A stretch of 64,000 nucleotides of DNA from Pseudomonas protegens (GTDB taxonomy: Bacteria > Pseudomonadota > Gammaproteobacteria > Pseudomonadales > Pseudomonadaceae): the NCBI RefSeq assembly GCF_003363755.1, contig NZ_CP031396.1:4682501-4746500 (forward strand), given 5' to 3'. Made by a program: the position numbers and the translations under genes. Below the pieces are notes generated by a model. That model did no database searches. It saw only the letters and a list, made by a program, of their open reading frames with translations, and was not told the origin of the DNA. How positions within the stretch are numbered: the stretch's first letter is position 1; each line of letters opens with the position of its first letter. Shown here piece after piece: positions 51,351 to 62,243 of the stretch.

Positions 51351-52532
51351 ATGACTCGTATCGGAACTCCATTGTCGCCAACCGCGACCCGCGTCTTGCT
51401 TTGTGGCTGTGGTGAGTTGGGCAAGGAAGTGGTGATCGAGCTGCAACGCCTGGGTGTCGAGGTGATTGCCGTGGACCGCTACGCCAATGCGCCGGCGATG
51501 CAGGTGGCCCATCGCAGCCACGTGATCAACATGCTCGACGGTGCGGCCCTGCGGGCGGTGATCGAGGCTGAGAAGCCGCACTTCATCGTTCCGGAAATCG
51601 AAGCCATCGCTACCGCGACCCTGGTGGAACTGGAAGCTGAAGGCTTCACCGTAATCCCCACCGCCCGGGCCACTTCGCTGACCATGAACCGTGAAGGCAT
51701 TCGTCGTCTGGCGGCTGAGGAGCTGGACCTGCCGACCTCGCCTTACCATTTCGCCGATACCTTCGAAGACTATTCCAAGGCGGTGCAAGACCTGGGTTTC
51801 CCTTGCGTGGTCAAGCCGGTGATGAGCTCCTCGGGCAAGGGCCAGAGCCTGCTGCGCAGTGTCGATGACGTACAGAAAGCCTGGGACTACGCCCAGGAAG
51901 GCGGGCGTGCCGGCAAGGGCCGGGTGATCATCGAGGGCTTCATCGATTTTGACTACGAGATCACCCTGCTGACCGTGCGCCACGTAGGCGGCACCACCTT
52001 CTGCGCGCCGGTCGGTCATCGTCAGGAAAAGGGCGACTACCAGGAATCCTGGCAGCCTCAGGCCATGAGCCCCAAAGCCCTGGCCGAATCCGAGCGGGTG
52101 GCCAAGGCGGTGACCGAAGCCCTGGGCGGCCGCGGTCTGTTCGGCGTGGAGCTGTTCATCAAGGGCGATCAGGTGTGGTTCAGCGAAGTGTCGCCGCGTC
52201 CCCATGACACCGGCCTGGTGACCCTGATTTCCCAGGATCTGTCGCAGTTCGCCCTGCATGCGCGGGCGATCCTCGGCTTGCCGATTCCGCTGATCCGTCA
52301 GTTCGGTCCATCGGCTTCGGCAGTGATTCTGGTAGAAGGCAAATCCACCCAGACCGCGTTCGCCAACCTCGGCGTCGCCCTGAGCGAGCCGGACACTGCG
52401 CTGCGCCTGTTCGGCAAGCCTGAGGTCAACGGCCAGCGCCGCATGGGCGTGGCTCTGGCTCGTGATGAGTCGATCGAGGCCGCCCGGGCCAAGGCGACCC
52501 GCGCTGCGCAAGCGGTAGTGGTCGAACTCTGA
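51351..52532 (+). CDS. purT: Formate-dependent phosphoribosylglycinamide formyltransferase PurT
   Basis: PurT is the ATP-grasp enzyme that formylates GAR using formate directly, an alternative to folate-dependent PurN. The 393-residue protein starts at ATG 51351 with [20 protein letters not shown] and has GELGKEV, the ATP-grasp [16 protein letters not shown] and [21 protein letters not shown] long open frame upstream of this ATG is not conserved. It is followed by a REP pair. Confidence 0.97.
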   Translation: MTRIGTPLSPTATRVLLCGCGELGKEVVIELQRLGVEVIAVDRYANAPAMQVAHRSHVINMLDGAALRAVIEAEKPHFIVPEIEAIATATLVELEAEGFTVIPTARATSLTMNREGIRRLAAEELDLPTSPYHFADTFEDYSKAVQDLGFPCVVKPVMSSSGKGQSLLRSVDDVQKAWDYAQEGGRAGKGRVIIEGFIDFDYEITLLTVRHVGGTTFCAPVGHRQEKGDYQESWQPQAMSPKALAESERVAKAVTEALGGRGLFGVELFIKGDQVWFSEVSPRPHDTGLVTLISQDLSQFALHARAILGLPIPLIRQFGPSASAVILVEGKSTQTAFANLGVALSEPDTALRLFGKPEVNGQRRMGVALARDESIEAARAKATRAAQAVVVEL

Positions 52533-52538
52533 GAAACA

Positions 52539-52602
52539 TCGCGAGCAAGCTGGCTTCCACAAGGTTTGCATTGAACCTGTAGGAGCGAGCTTGCTCGCGA
52601 AG
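52539..52602. repeat. REP pair of the GAGCGAGCTTGCTCGC type
   Basis: TCGCGAGCAAGC and GCTTGCTCGCGA are inverted copies on either side of a spacer. This core (CGAGCAAGCT/AGCTTGCTCG) differs from the GCCGGC core of the other REPs here, so it represents a second REP family. It separates purT from the convergent MHS carrier gene. Confidence 0.85.
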
Positions 52603-52609
52603 CGGTCGC

Positions 52610-53926
52610 TCAGACGACCCGATTCAGATCGTTATTGCGCGTTTCCTTCAAGCACAGCACCGCGATCAAGCTCAGGATCGCCGCCCCCGACACATACCCG
52701 CCTACCCAGCTCAACCCGCCCATCGCCACCAGTTTCTGGGCGAAGAAGGGCGCGGCCGATGCACCGACAATGCCCCCCAGGTTGTAAGCCGCTGAAGCGC
52801 CGGTATAGCGCACGTGGGTCGGAAACAGTTCCGGCAGCAGTGCGCCCATCGGGGCGAAGGTCACCCCCATCAGGAACAGCTCAATGCACAGAAACAGTGC
52901 TACACCGGCGGTGGAGCCCTGAGTCAGCAAGGGTTCCATGGTGAAGCCGGAGAGAATAGCCAGCACGGCACCGACAACCAGCACGGGCTTGCGCCCGAAA
53001 CGGTCGCTGGCCCAGGCCGACAGGGGCGTGGCCGCGGCCATGAACAGCACTGCGAAACACAGCAGGCCGAGGAAGGTTTCCCGGCTGTAGCCCAGGGTCG
53101 CGACGCCGTAGCTCAGGGAAAATACCGTGGAAATGTAGAACAGCGCGTAGCACACCACCATCGACGCGGCGCCCAGCAGCACTGGCAGCCAGTACTGGCT
53201 GAAGAGTTCCACCAGTGGCATTTTCACCCGTTCCTGGCGTGCCACAGCGTTGGCGAACACTGGGGTTTCGTGCAGCTTCAGGCGCACATACAGGCCCACC
53301 ATCACCAGCGCCGCGCTGAGCAGAAACGGAATACGCCAGCCCCAGGAGCGGAACTGTTCGTCATCCAGGCCCATGGCCAGGGCCAGGAACAGGCCGTTGG
53401 CGGCGAGAAAGCCGATGGAGGGGCCCAGTTGCGGGAACATGCCGAACCAGGCGCGTTTGCCTGCCGGGGCGTTTTCCGTGGCCAGCAGAGCGGCGCCGCC
53501 CCATTCACCGCCCAGTCCGAGGCCCTGGCCGAAGCGCAGCACGCAAAGCAGGATCGGTGCCCAGGCGCCAATGCTGTCGTAGCCCGGCAGCACGCCGATC
53601 AGGGTGGTGCACACCCCCATCAGCAGCAGGGAGGCGACCAGGGTCGATTTGCGTCCGATACGGTCGCCAAAGTGGCCGAACAGCGCCGAGCCCAGGGGGC
53701 GGGCGAGGAAGGCAATGCCAAAGGTCAGAAAGGCCGAGAGCATCTGGGCGGTGCCGGACGTCTGGGGGAAGAATACCGGTCCGATCACCAGCGCAGCGGC
53801 GGTGGCATAGACGTAGAAATCATAGAACTCGATGGCGGTGCCGATAAAACTGGCGGTGGCCACCCGGGTGGTGGAATTGCTCGGTTGAGCGGGCGCGCAG
53901 GCGCTGTAGGCGGTGTTGGTCGTCAT
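52610..53926 (-). CDS. MHS-family MFS metabolite:proton symporter
   Basis: A 438-residue carrier with about 12 membrane segments of the metabolite-proton symporter family. GQGLGLGGEWGGAALLATENAP is typical, and AFLARPLGSALFGHFGDRIGRK is the MFS loop 2-3 motif. It resembles carriers for dicarboxylates, betaines or citrate; its substrate is unknown. It stands alone, and no regulator gene lies next to it. Confidence 0.88.
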   Translation of the reverse strand: MTTNTAYSACAPAQPSNSTTRVATASFIGTAIEFYDFYVYATAAALVIGPVFFPQTSGTAQMLSAFLTFGIAFLARPLGSALFGHFGDRIGRKSTLVASLLLMGVCTTLIGVLPGYDSIGAWAPILLCVLRFGQGLGLGGEWGGAALLATENAPAGKRAWFGMFPQLGPSIGFLAANGLFLALAMGLDDEQFRSWGWRIPFLLSAALVMVGLYVRLKLHETPVFANAVARQERVKMPLVELFSQYWLPVLLGAASMVVCYALFYISTVFSLSYGVATLGYSRETFLGLLCFAVLFMAAATPLSAWASDRFGRKPVLVVGAVLAILSGFTMEPLLTQGSTAGVALFLCIELFLMGVTFAPMGALLPELFPTHVRYTGASAAYNLGGIVGASAAPFFAQKLVAMGGLSWVGGYVSGAAILSLIAVLCLKETRNNDLNRVV

Positions 53927-54227
53927 GCGGATATCCCTGACAGTCTGTGCTCCAGTGGAGCGAATTATTATGGTCGAGCACCCAGGGATGTGGGTTTGGC
54001 GCGCTCGTCACTCGAGATGGGAGTGGCGTCGAACAGTGGCGGGTGATGCATGCAGGATCGTCTGCGGTGCGGGTAGCACGCGGATCTGCGGGGCTTGGGT
54101 AAGCAGCGCGATTATAGAAAGGCTGCTAACGATCCAACAAGGGCTGTGGTCGTTGGTGGTCTTGCGTGACTGCGCCAGGCCTCGAAACTCCTTTGCAGAG
54201 GTTCAAGGCGCAGGCATCAGCATCGAG
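53927..54227. other. Intergenic region between the MHS carrier and CorC-like gene
   Basis: This 301-base gap holds the MHS gene's promoter region and the 3' flank of the CorC-like gene start-side neighbour. I could not identify a promoter pair, a terminator or a reading frame of good quality in it. Confidence 0.4.
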
Positions 54228-55457
<1,230 letters not shown>

Positions 55458-55466
55458 GGCCGGTCG

Positions 55467-56279
55467 TCAGATGTGCAGGATGTATTCACGAACCAGCTTG
55501 CTGCCGAAGTACGCCAGCATCAGCAGGCAAAAACCCGCGAGGGTCCAGCGAATCGCCTTGTGCCCGCGCCAGCCCAGGCGGTTGCGGCCCCACAGCAGCA
55601 CGCTGAACACCACCCAGGCCAGGCAGGCCAGCAGAGTCTTGTGCACCAGGTGCTGGGCGAACAGGTTCTCGACGAACAGCCAGCCGGAGATCAGCGACAG
55701 CGACAGCAGGGTCCAACCGGCCCAGAGAAAACCGAATAGCAGGCTTTCCATGGTTTGCAGGGGCGGGAAGTTCCTGATCAGCCCGGAGGGGTGCTTGTTC
55801 TTCAGCTGATGGTCCTGCACCAGTAGTAAGAGGGACTGGAACACCGCAATGGTGAACATGCCGTAGGCCAGGATCGACAGCAGGATGTGGGCGAGAATTC
55901 CCGGTTCCTCATCGATCACCGGCACGGTTCCGGTAGGCACGAACTGCGCCAGGAGCGCAGTCAGGGCGCCGAGGGGGAACAGCAGCACCAGCAGGTTTTC
56001 CACGGGAATCCGCCAGCAGGCCAGCAAGGTCAGGGCGATGACCGCGGCAGCGATCAGGCTGGCAGCGCTGAAGAAGTCCAGGCCCAGGCCCGTCGGGGTC
56101 AGCAAATGGGTCAGCAGGCTGATGCCGTGGGCGAGCAGGGCCAGGATGCCCAGCATAACCAGCAGGCGCTTGTTTGCCTTGGCGCCGGTGGCCAGGTGAG
56201 AGCCTTGATAGAAGGTCGCAGCGGCATAAAGGACGGCGGCGGCGAGGGTGGGTAGCAAACTGGGTGACAAGGGGAGCAT
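55467..56279 (-). CDS. CcsA/YpjD-family cytochrome c biogenesis membrane protein
   Basis: A 270-residue protein with eight hydrophobic segments and the cytochrome-assembly (CcsA/CcmC) features AHILLSILAYGMFTIAVFQS and HLVHKTLLACLAWVVFSVLL, whose histidines could bind haem. Homologues sit between a CorC-like gene and ffh in many pseudomonads. The tryptophan-rich haem motif of true CcmC/CcsA is not evident, so its role in cytochrome maturation is uncertain. ATG 56279 fits the family. Confidence 0.85.
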   Translation of the reverse strand: MLPLSPSLLPTLAAAVLYAAATFYQGSHLATGAKANKRLLVMLGILALLAHGISLLTHLLTPTGLGLDFFSAASLIAAAVIALTLLACWRIPVENLLVLLFPLGALTALLAQFVPTGTVPVIDEEPGILAHILLSILAYGMFTIAVFQSLLLLVQDHQLKNKHPSGLIRNFPPLQTMESLLFGFLWAGWTLLSLSLISGWLFVENLFAQHLVHKTLLACLAWVVFSVLLWGRNRLGWRGHKAIRWTLAGFCLLMLAYFGSKLVREYILHI

Positions 56280-56487
56280 AAATCCTGTTAGGCAAGCCCG
56301 AAAGTCGCTGAGTTTGGCATAGAACCCACAGCCCTGAAAGACCACGCAAGCAGACGGCGAGGTGTCCGCCACGCACAGTCTTCGCTATAATCCGCGACCT
56401 GCCCACGCCGCAGGCTCATCGAGCACTTGTTTATTCCGCTCTGGGCCGCCATTACCCCGGTCTACCTTGGGCCTGAAAGGATCGAGC

Positions 56488-57864
56488 ATGTTTGAAAACC
56501 TAACCGACCGTCTCTCGCAGACGCTGCGCCATGTCACCGGCAAGGCCAAGCTGACCGAGGACAACATCAAAGACACCCTGCGCGAAGTGCGCATGGCGCT
56601 GCTCGAAGCCGACGTTGCGTTGCCGGTGGTCAAGGACTTCGTCAACTCGGTGAAGGAGCGTGCGGTCGGCACCGAAGTGTCCCGCAGCCTGACCCCGGGC
56701 CAGGCCTTTGTGAAAATCGTCCAGGCCGAGCTGGAAAGCCTGATGGGCGCGGCCAACGAAGACCTCAACCTCAGCGCCGTGCCGCCAGCCGTGGTGCTGA
56801 TGGCCGGTCTGCAAGGTGCGGGCAAGACCACCACCGCCGGCAAACTTGCGCGCTTCCTTAAAGAGCGCAAGAAAAAGAGCGTGATGGTGGTGTCCGCCGA
56901 CGTCTACCGCCCGGCGGCGATCAAGCAGCTGGAGACCCTGGCCAACGACATCGGCGTGACCTTCTTCCCGTCGGACCTGAGCCAGAAGCCGGTGGCCATC
57001 GCCGAAGCAGCCATAAAGGAAGCGAAGCTCAAGTTCATCGACGTGGTGATCGTCGACACCGCCGGTCGCCTGCACGTCGACAGCGAGATGATGGACGAGA
57101 TCCAGGCGCTGCATGCGGCGATCAAGCCGGTGGAAACCCTGTTCGTGGTCGACGCCATGACCGGTCAGGACGCCGCCAACACCGCCAAGGCCTTTGGTGA
57201 CGCGCTGCCGCTGACCGGGGTGATCCTGACCAAGGTCGATGGTGACGCCCGTGGCGGTGCCGCACTGTCGGTGCGGGCCATCACTGGCAAGCCGATCAAG
57301 TTCATCGGTATGGGCGAGAAGACCGAGGCGCTGGAGCCATTCCACCCTGAACGTATCGCTTCGCGGATTCTTGGCATGGGCGACGTGCTCAGCCTGATCG
57401 AGCAGGCCGAGCAGACCCTCGACAAGGAAAAGGCCGACAAACTGGCCAAGAAGCTGAAGAAGGGCAAAGGCTTCGACCTCGAAGACTTCCGCGATCAGCT
57501 GCAACAAATGAAGAACATGGGCGGTCTGGGCGGCCTGATGGACAAGCTGCCGAACATCGGTGGCGTCAATCTGGCGCAGATGGGCAACGCACAGAATGCC
57601 GCTGAAAAGCAGTTCAAGCAGATGGAAGCCATCATCAACTCCATGACCCCGGCCGAGCGCCGCGACCCTGAGCTGATCAGCGGTTCGCGCAAGCGTCGGA
57701 TCGCCATGGGTTCCGGTACCCAGGTGCAGGACATCGGCCGCTTGATCAAGCAGCACAAGCAGATGCAGAAGATGATGAAGAAGTTCTCCGCCAAGGGCGG
57801 GATGGCCAAGATGATGCGCGGCATGGGCGGCATGTTGCCCGGCGGCGGTATGCCGAAAATGTGA
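56488..57864 (+). CDS. ffh: Signal recognition particle protein Ffh
   Basis: The protein part of the signal recognition particle, which targets nascent membrane proteins with 4.5S RNA. The 458-residue protein starts MFENLTDRLSQTLRHVTGKA. It has an N domain, the GTPase G domain (G1 GLQGAGKTTTAGK, DTAGRLHVD, TKVDGD) and a methionine-rich M domain (about 330-458) ending MMRGMGGMLPGGG. ATG 56488 was chosen over an upstream in-frame start. It is divergent from the CcsA-like gene. Confidence 0.97.
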   Translation: MFENLTDRLSQTLRHVTGKAKLTEDNIKDTLREVRMALLEADVALPVVKDFVNSVKERAVGTEVSRSLTPGQAFVKIVQAELESLMGAANEDLNLSAVPPAVVLMAGLQGAGKTTTAGKLARFLKERKKKSVMVVSADVYRPAAIKQLETLANDIGVTFFPSDLSQKPVAIAEAAIKEAKLKFIDVVIVDTAGRLHVDSEMMDEIQALHAAIKPVETLFVVDAMTGQDAANTAKAFGDALPLTGVILTKVDGDARGGAALSVRAITGKPIKFIGMGEKTEALEPFHPERIASRILGMGDVLSLIEQAEQTLDKEKADKLAKKLKKGKGFDLEDFRDQLQQMKNMGGLGGLMDKLPNIGGVNLAQMGNAQNAAEKQFKQMEAIINSMTPAERRDPELISGSRKRRIAMGSGTQVQDIGRLIKQHKQMQKMMKKFSAKGGMAKMMRGMGGMLPGGGMPKM

Positions 57865-58013
57865 AGAATCCGCGCCGGCAGTCATGTCGGCGCTATTCCA
57901 CGGGGACGTGGAATCTCGAGCAAACCCTCGATTGGGGCGCGCTCACTCGCTGCCGCTTGCGGCGGCTCCATAGCAAATCTGAGTGGCAGCCGATAGGCGC
58001 CGGAAAAAGTCAT

Positions 58014-58041
58014 TTGCAAAAGTCCGGATATTCCTTAGAAT
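58014..58041 (+). promoter_or_regulatory. Promoter of the rpsP-rplS operon
   Basis: TTGCAA (58014-58019), 16 bases, then TAGAAT (58036-58041) form a promoter 73 bases before the rpsP start. ATATTC-CTTA-GAATAT (58028-58043) is a perfect inverted repeat over the -10 box. Confidence 0.7.
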
Positions 58042-58113
58042 ATGCGGCCTTTCGGGCACCCATGCCCGCTGTGCATTTAGATTTGCAGCACCGACTACAG
58101 GAACGATGTTCAC

Positions 58114-58365
58114 ATGCTAACAATCCGTCTTGCCCTTGGCGGCTCCAAAAAGCGCCCGTTTTACCACTTGACCGTGACCGACAGCCGTAACCCACGCGAC
58201 GGTTCGCACAAAGAACAAGTTGGCTTCTTCAACCCGATCGCTCGTGGTCAAGAAGTCCGCCTGTCCGTGAACCAAGAGCGCGTAGCCTACTGGCTGAGCG
58301 TTGGTGCACAGCCTTCTGAGCGTGTTGCTCAGTTGCTGAAGGAATCGGCTAAGGCTGCAGCCTGA
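58114..58365 (+). CDS. rpsP: 30S ribosomal protein S16
   Basis: An 83-residue protein with the full S16 sequence pattern: [39 protein letters not shown] and the [17 protein letters not shown] tail. First gene of rpsP-rimM-trmD-rplS; rimM follows after five bases. Confidence 0.98.
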   Translation: MLTIRLALGGSKKRPFYHLTVTDSRNPRDGSHKEQVGFFNPIARGQEVRLSVNQERVAYWLSVGAQPSERVAQLLKESAKAAA

Positions 58366-58370
58366 ACCCT

Positions 58371-58907
58371 ATGAACGCGACGCCAGCTCCTGCTGATGAT
58401 TTGATCGTTATCGGCAAAATCTACTCTGTTCATGGCGTTCGCGGCGAAGTGAAGGTCTTTTCCTTTACTGATCCGATTAAAAACCTGTTGGACTACAAAA
58501 CCTGGACGCTCAAGCGCGAAGGTAGTGTGAAACAGGTTGAGCTGGTCAGCGGACGCGGGAACGACAAGTTCCTGGTCGCAAAGCTCAAGGGTCTTGATGA
58601 TCGCGAAGAAGCTCGTCTTCTGGCCGGTTACGAGATCTGCGTGCCGCGCAACCTGTTCCCTGAACTGACCGACGGCGAGTACTACTGGTACCAGCTGCAA
58701 GGTCTCAAGGTCATCGACACCCTCGGGCAACTGCTCGGGCAGATCGATCACCTGCTGGAGACCGGCTCGAACGATGTAATGGTGGTCAAGCCTTGCGCTG
58801 GCAGCCTGGATGATCGCGAACGCTTGTTGCCCTATACCGAGCAATGCGTGTTGGCCGTCGATCTGGCAGCGGGCGAGATGAAGGTGGAATGGGATGCGGA
58901 CTTCTAA
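58371..58907 (+). CDS. rimM: Ribosome maturation factor RimM
   Basis: RimM helps assemble the 30S head domain and binds S19. The 178-residue protein has an N-terminal RimM domain ([20 protein letters not shown]) and a C-terminal PRC-barrel ([20 protein letters not shown]). The GTG start of trmD lies two bases after its stop, in the same transcript. Confidence 0.96.
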   Translation: MNATPAPADDLIVIGKIYSVHGVRGEVKVFSFTDPIKNLLDYKTWTLKREGSVKQVELVSGRGNDKFLVAKLKGLDDREEARLLAGYEICVPRNLFPELTDGEYYWYQLQGLKVIDTLGQLLGQIDHLLETGSNDVMVVKPCAGSLDDRERLLPYTEQCVLAVDLAAGEMKVEWDADF

Positions 58908-58909
58908 GC

Positions 58910-59662
58910 GTGGCTAACTTGCGCGTAGAAGTGATCAGTTTGTTTCCCGAGATGTTTTCCGCCATCAGCGAATACGGCATAACCAGCCGCGCGGTGAAAC
59001 AGGGGCTCTTGCAGCTCACTTGTTGGAATCCGCGAGACTACACCACGGATCGACATCACACTGTGGACGATCGCCCGTTTGGCGGTGGCCCTGGCATGGT
59101 GATGAAGATCAAGCCCCTGGAGGATGCACTGGTTCAGGCCAGAAACGCAGCCGGGGAGGGTGCGAAGGTGATCTACCTGTCGCCCCAAGGCCGTCAACTG
59201 AATCAGTCGGCGGTACGCGAGTTGGCGAATGAGGATGCATTGATCCTGATTGCTGGTCGTTATGAAGGCATTGACGAGCGGTTTATTGAAGCTCATGTCG
59301 ATGAAGAGTGGTCGATTGGCGACTATGTACTCTCCGGTGGCGAGCTGCCGGCGATGGTCCTGATTGATGCGGTTACGCGACTGCTGCCCGGAGCTTTAGG
59401 GCATGTGGATTCCGCGGAGGAAGATTCCTTCACGGACGGTCTGCTGGATTGCCCGCACTACACCCGACCGGAGGTGTATGCGGATCAGCGTGTTCCCGAC
59501 GTGTTGCTAAGTGGCAACCACGCACACATCCGGCGTTGGCGTTTACAGCAGTCCCTTGGTCGGACCTATGAACGACGCGCCGATCTTCTGGAAAGCCGCT
59601 CGCTTTCTGGAGAAGAGAAGAAGCTGCTCGAGGAATATCTCCGCGAGCGGGACGATAGTTAA
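58910..59662 (+). CDS. trmD: tRNA (guanine-N1)-methyltransferase TrmD
   Basis: TrmD methylates G37 of tRNAs with G36, preventing frameshifts. The 250-residue SPOUT enzyme starts at GTG 58910 with [18 protein letters not shown] and has [18 protein letters not shown] and [20 protein letters not shown], the knot and AdoMet-binding loops. Its N-terminus is about five residues shorter than typical. rplS follows. Confidence 0.97.
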   Translation: MANLRVEVISLFPEMFSAISEYGITSRAVKQGLLQLTCWNPRDYTTDRHHTVDDRPFGGGPGMVMKIKPLEDALVQARNAAGEGAKVIYLSPQGRQLNQSAVRELANEDALILIAGRYEGIDERFIEAHVDEEWSIGDYVLSGGELPAMVLIDAVTRLLPGALGHVDSAEEDSFTDGLLDCPHYTRPEVYADQRVPDVLLSGNHAHIRRWRLQQSLGRTYERRADLLESRSLSGEEKKLLEEYLRERDDS

Positions 59663-59707
59663 CAACGTATCGATGGTAGATCCGACGATTTACCTTAGGA
59701 GCACAGC

Positions 59708-60058
59708 ATGACCAACAAAATCATCCTTGCACTCGAAGCAGAGCAGATGACCAAAGAGATCCCAGCCTTTGCCCCGGGCGACACCATTGTCGTTCAGGTG
59801 AAAGTGAAGGAAGGCGATCGTTCCCGTCTGCAGGCGTTCGAAGGCGTAGTTATCGCCAAGCGCAACCGCGGTGTGAACAGCGCGTTCACCGTACGTAAAA
59901 TCTCCAACGGTGTTGGCGTAGAGCGTACTTTCCAGACCTACAGCCCGCAGATCGACAGCATGGCTGTCAAGCGTCGCGGTGATGTGCGTAAAGCCAAGCT
60001 GTACTACCTGCGCGACCTGTCGGGTAAAGCAGCTCGCATCAAGGAAAAACTGGTTTAA
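59708..60058 (+). CDS. rplS: 50S ribosomal protein L19
   Basis: A 116-residue L19 protein with [14 protein letters not shown] and the conserved [19 protein letters not shown] and [20 protein letters not shown] core. An AGGAG site lies before the ATG. It is last in the S16 operon, and a terminator follows. Confidence 0.98.
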   Translation: MTNKIILALEAEQMTKEIPAFAPGDTIVVQVKVKEGDRSRLQAFEGVVIAKRNRGVNSAFTVRKISNGVGVERTFQTYSPQIDSMAVKRRGDVRKAKLYYLRDLSGKAARIKEKLV

Positions 60059-60076
60059 GTCCAGCTTCCGATGCAG

Positions 60077-60104
60077 AAAAAAGCAGCCTACGGGCTGCTT
60101 TTTT
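60077..60104 (+). terminator. Rho-independent terminator of rplS
   Basis: GCAGCC and GGCTGC pair around TACG with A-rich and T-rich flanks (AAAAAA before, TTTTTT after), 18 bases after the stop. The symmetric flanks would let it also end the convergent DUF4132 transcript. Confidence 0.88.
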
Positions 60105-60116
60105 GTTGCCTGTCAT

Positions 60117-62243
60117 TTAATGCCCGGAGCGGTTCAGCAGGGCGCAGACCGTGTTGGCGATCCGTTCCAGCAGTACCTCGTCATAAGGCAGCCAGGGCAG
60201 GGCGGCCAATTTGCCACTTTGTGCCGCCAGTGGCAGGTCCACCGCGGCTCCATCGCGTGACACGCGCCCGGTCACCAGGTGCACGGCGTAGTCACCGACC
60301 CGCACATGGCGCTCATCCATACTCAGCTTTCCTGCCTTGATGTGCGTCGCAAAGGCGGTATTCAGCACCTGTTGGCGCATCAATGTCATTTGCGTGAGAT
60401 TGTGCCCGGCCAGTCGATTCAGGCGCTCTTCGCGCTTGCCTGGCGAGGCCTGGGGAAGAGGAATGCCAGCGGCGGTCTGCGTCAGTTCTTCAACGGCGAA
60501 AGCGCTGATGCTGACCAACAGATCGATGGCTCGGCAAGCCTCTGAAAAGACCTGCACCGGCACATTTTTCAGCAGCACAGGCTGCCAGTGTTTCTCGGTG
60601 CGACGAGCGAAGCACGTGGCGCCGGACAAGCAGTGCCCCTGTAAGCCGGGATAGAGTGGCACGTCGACATTCAGAGTCACTCGGATGTCGCTCAGGTTCC
60701 GGCTCAGGCTACCGTCTCTGTCGATCTTCCAGCCCTCGCGGCGTGCCAGGCCGATCAATGGGCGAATGGATAGGCTGTACCCGGCGAAGGCTTGGTAGGA
60801 GGGGCTTTCCAGCTCATGCTCAGGCGCCTGGTAGTGCTCGCGAAATACCTGGCGCAGTGGTTGCCTGATCTGGCGCTCGGTGATCACGGCTTGCCAGGCT
60901 TGGCGCTCTGCTTCGTCGCTCGACAGGGGGTGCCACAGCGAAATCCGGCATCCGGCGTCCAGGGACAGCGGCTGACCCCGCACGTCAAGAGCTTGCGCGT
61001 TTTGGGTCAATAGGAAACTGCAGCGTTGGCCACAGTCGTTGTGAGCCACCCATATCAACGAGTGGGCAAAGGGCGCGCCCACGGCAGAATCCACCAGTTG
61101 CCTTCGCCAGTCGCTCAAAGACAGCTCGAAGTGTTGCCACAGTCCTGACTCCAGGCAACTGGCCAGAAGCGCGTGCTGGGCTTTTCCGGGAGCACTGACT
61201 GGGGCAAGGCGCAGGGCAATCTCGGGGCGTTGGGCCAGCCCGCGCTCGGCGGGTTTGAGATTGCGCGTGAGTTTTTTCTGCAGGCCGGCATGTCGCACCA
61301 GGCTCAGGGCGCTGCGCAGCGTTTGCACGCTTTCCGGCGTTGGTATCTGTTCGATGCAATGACCCAGGGCAATGGCCAGGGATTGCGACGGCGCGGTTTT
61401 GGCCTGGGTTGGGGCGACGCAAGCCTTGGTCAGCAAAGTGTCCATCAGTGGCGGTAGCCAGGGCGCATCGCGCCGCAGGGCGATCCGGGCGGCACGGGCG
61501 ATTACTGGCGTGTCATGGGTGCTGAAGGCACCATCGGCCACATAGGGGGTGGCGCCGCTGTGAATATCTTCCAGGCGCTGGGCGGCGGTGTTGAGGATCT
61601 GCTGGGAGAACTCGACGTAGGCAGCATCGTCGGCCAGCGTCGTTGCGGGGTCGCTGCTCAGTGAGTGATGACCGGTCCAGTACTCGCTGCTGGCAAGGGC
61701 CAGTCGGGATTGCGGTTCCAGTTGTTCAAGCAGTTCGAACTCCTGCCGGACGTAGGGCGCATCGGCGTAGTGTTGTTCCACGCAACGGTGCAGGGCTGCC
61801 TGGGCTTGTGCATCCAGCCATTGTGCCAATACGTACGTCTGGTGGTAGTCCGCAGCCCAGCGTATCGAGGGTTCGCCGAGGATTCTATGTAACTCGCGGC
61901 TCACTGCACTGCTCGGTTTGCCGCTGTGATAGGCAAGTTGCTCCACCGCCTCCTGCCCGCTCAGGCAAGTGCGCAGCACCTCCAGCAGGGTGGTCTGATC
62001 GAGTTGTGGGCACAGTTCCAGCTGTGCGGCCTGCTGCACAATTGAGTTCGCCATCTGCTGCGCAGCCGGGTTTTCAGGGGTGCGCAGTGCTCGGCGGATA
62101 GCCGGCCACAAGCTGCCCAATTGAGCGGGTGTCAGTGGGCTGATATCGATGGGCGCGCCAATGAAACTCGGATGATCCGTTGTCGCGGCGCTCAGGCGTT
62201 GCTGCAGGTGCTCGACGAGCGAAGGCGCGGAAAGGGCATCCAT
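60117..62243 (-). CDS. DUF4132 protein of unknown function
   Basis: A 708-residue protein. The C-terminal third (about residues 385-560) has the DUF4132 pattern AHSLIWVAHND and ITERQIRQPLRQVFREHY, as in E. coli YehI and MolR. The N-terminal 350 residues look helical and repeat-like (SALSLVRHAGLQKKLTRNLK) with no known domain. The start at ATG 62243 has GGAGA before it; an upstream in-frame start adds 13 residues. The family is linked loosely to WGR and molybdate-regulation loci in E. coli, but its function is unproven. It stands alone. Confidence 0.82.
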   Translation of the reverse strand: MDALSAPSLVEHLQQRLSAATTDHPSFIGAPIDISPLTPAQLGSLWPAIRRALRTPENPAAQQMANSIVQQAAQLELCPQLDQTTLLEVLRTCLSGQEAVEQLAYHSGKPSSAVSRELHRILGEPSIRWAADYHQTYVLAQWLDAQAQAALHRCVEQHYADAPYVRQEFELLEQLEPQSRLALASSEYWTGHHSLSSDPATTLADDAAYVEFSQQILNTAAQRLEDIHSGATPYVADGAFSTHDTPVIARAARIALRRDAPWLPPLMDTLLTKACVAPTQAKTAPSQSLAIALGHCIEQIPTPESVQTLRSALSLVRHAGLQKKLTRNLKPAERGLAQRPEIALRLAPVSAPGKAQHALLASCLESGLWQHFELSLSDWRRQLVDSAVGAPFAHSLIWVAHNDCGQRCSFLLTQNAQALDVRGQPLSLDAGCRISLWHPLSSDEAERQAWQAVITERQIRQPLRQVFREHYQAPEHELESPSYQAFAGYSLSIRPLIGLARREGWKIDRDGSLSRNLSDIRVTLNVDVPLYPGLQGHCLSGATCFARRTEKHWQPVLLKNVPVQVFSEACRAIDLLVSISAFAVEELTQTAAGIPLPQASPGKREERLNRLAGHNLTQMTLMRQQVLNTAFATHIKAGKLSMDERHVRVGDYAVHLVTGRVSRDGAAVDLPLAAQSGKLAALPWLPYDEVLLERIANTVCALLNRSGH

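Noticed and set aside
57890-57914. A terminator after ffh
   Set aside because: TTCCACG and CGTGGAA can pair, but no T-run follows.
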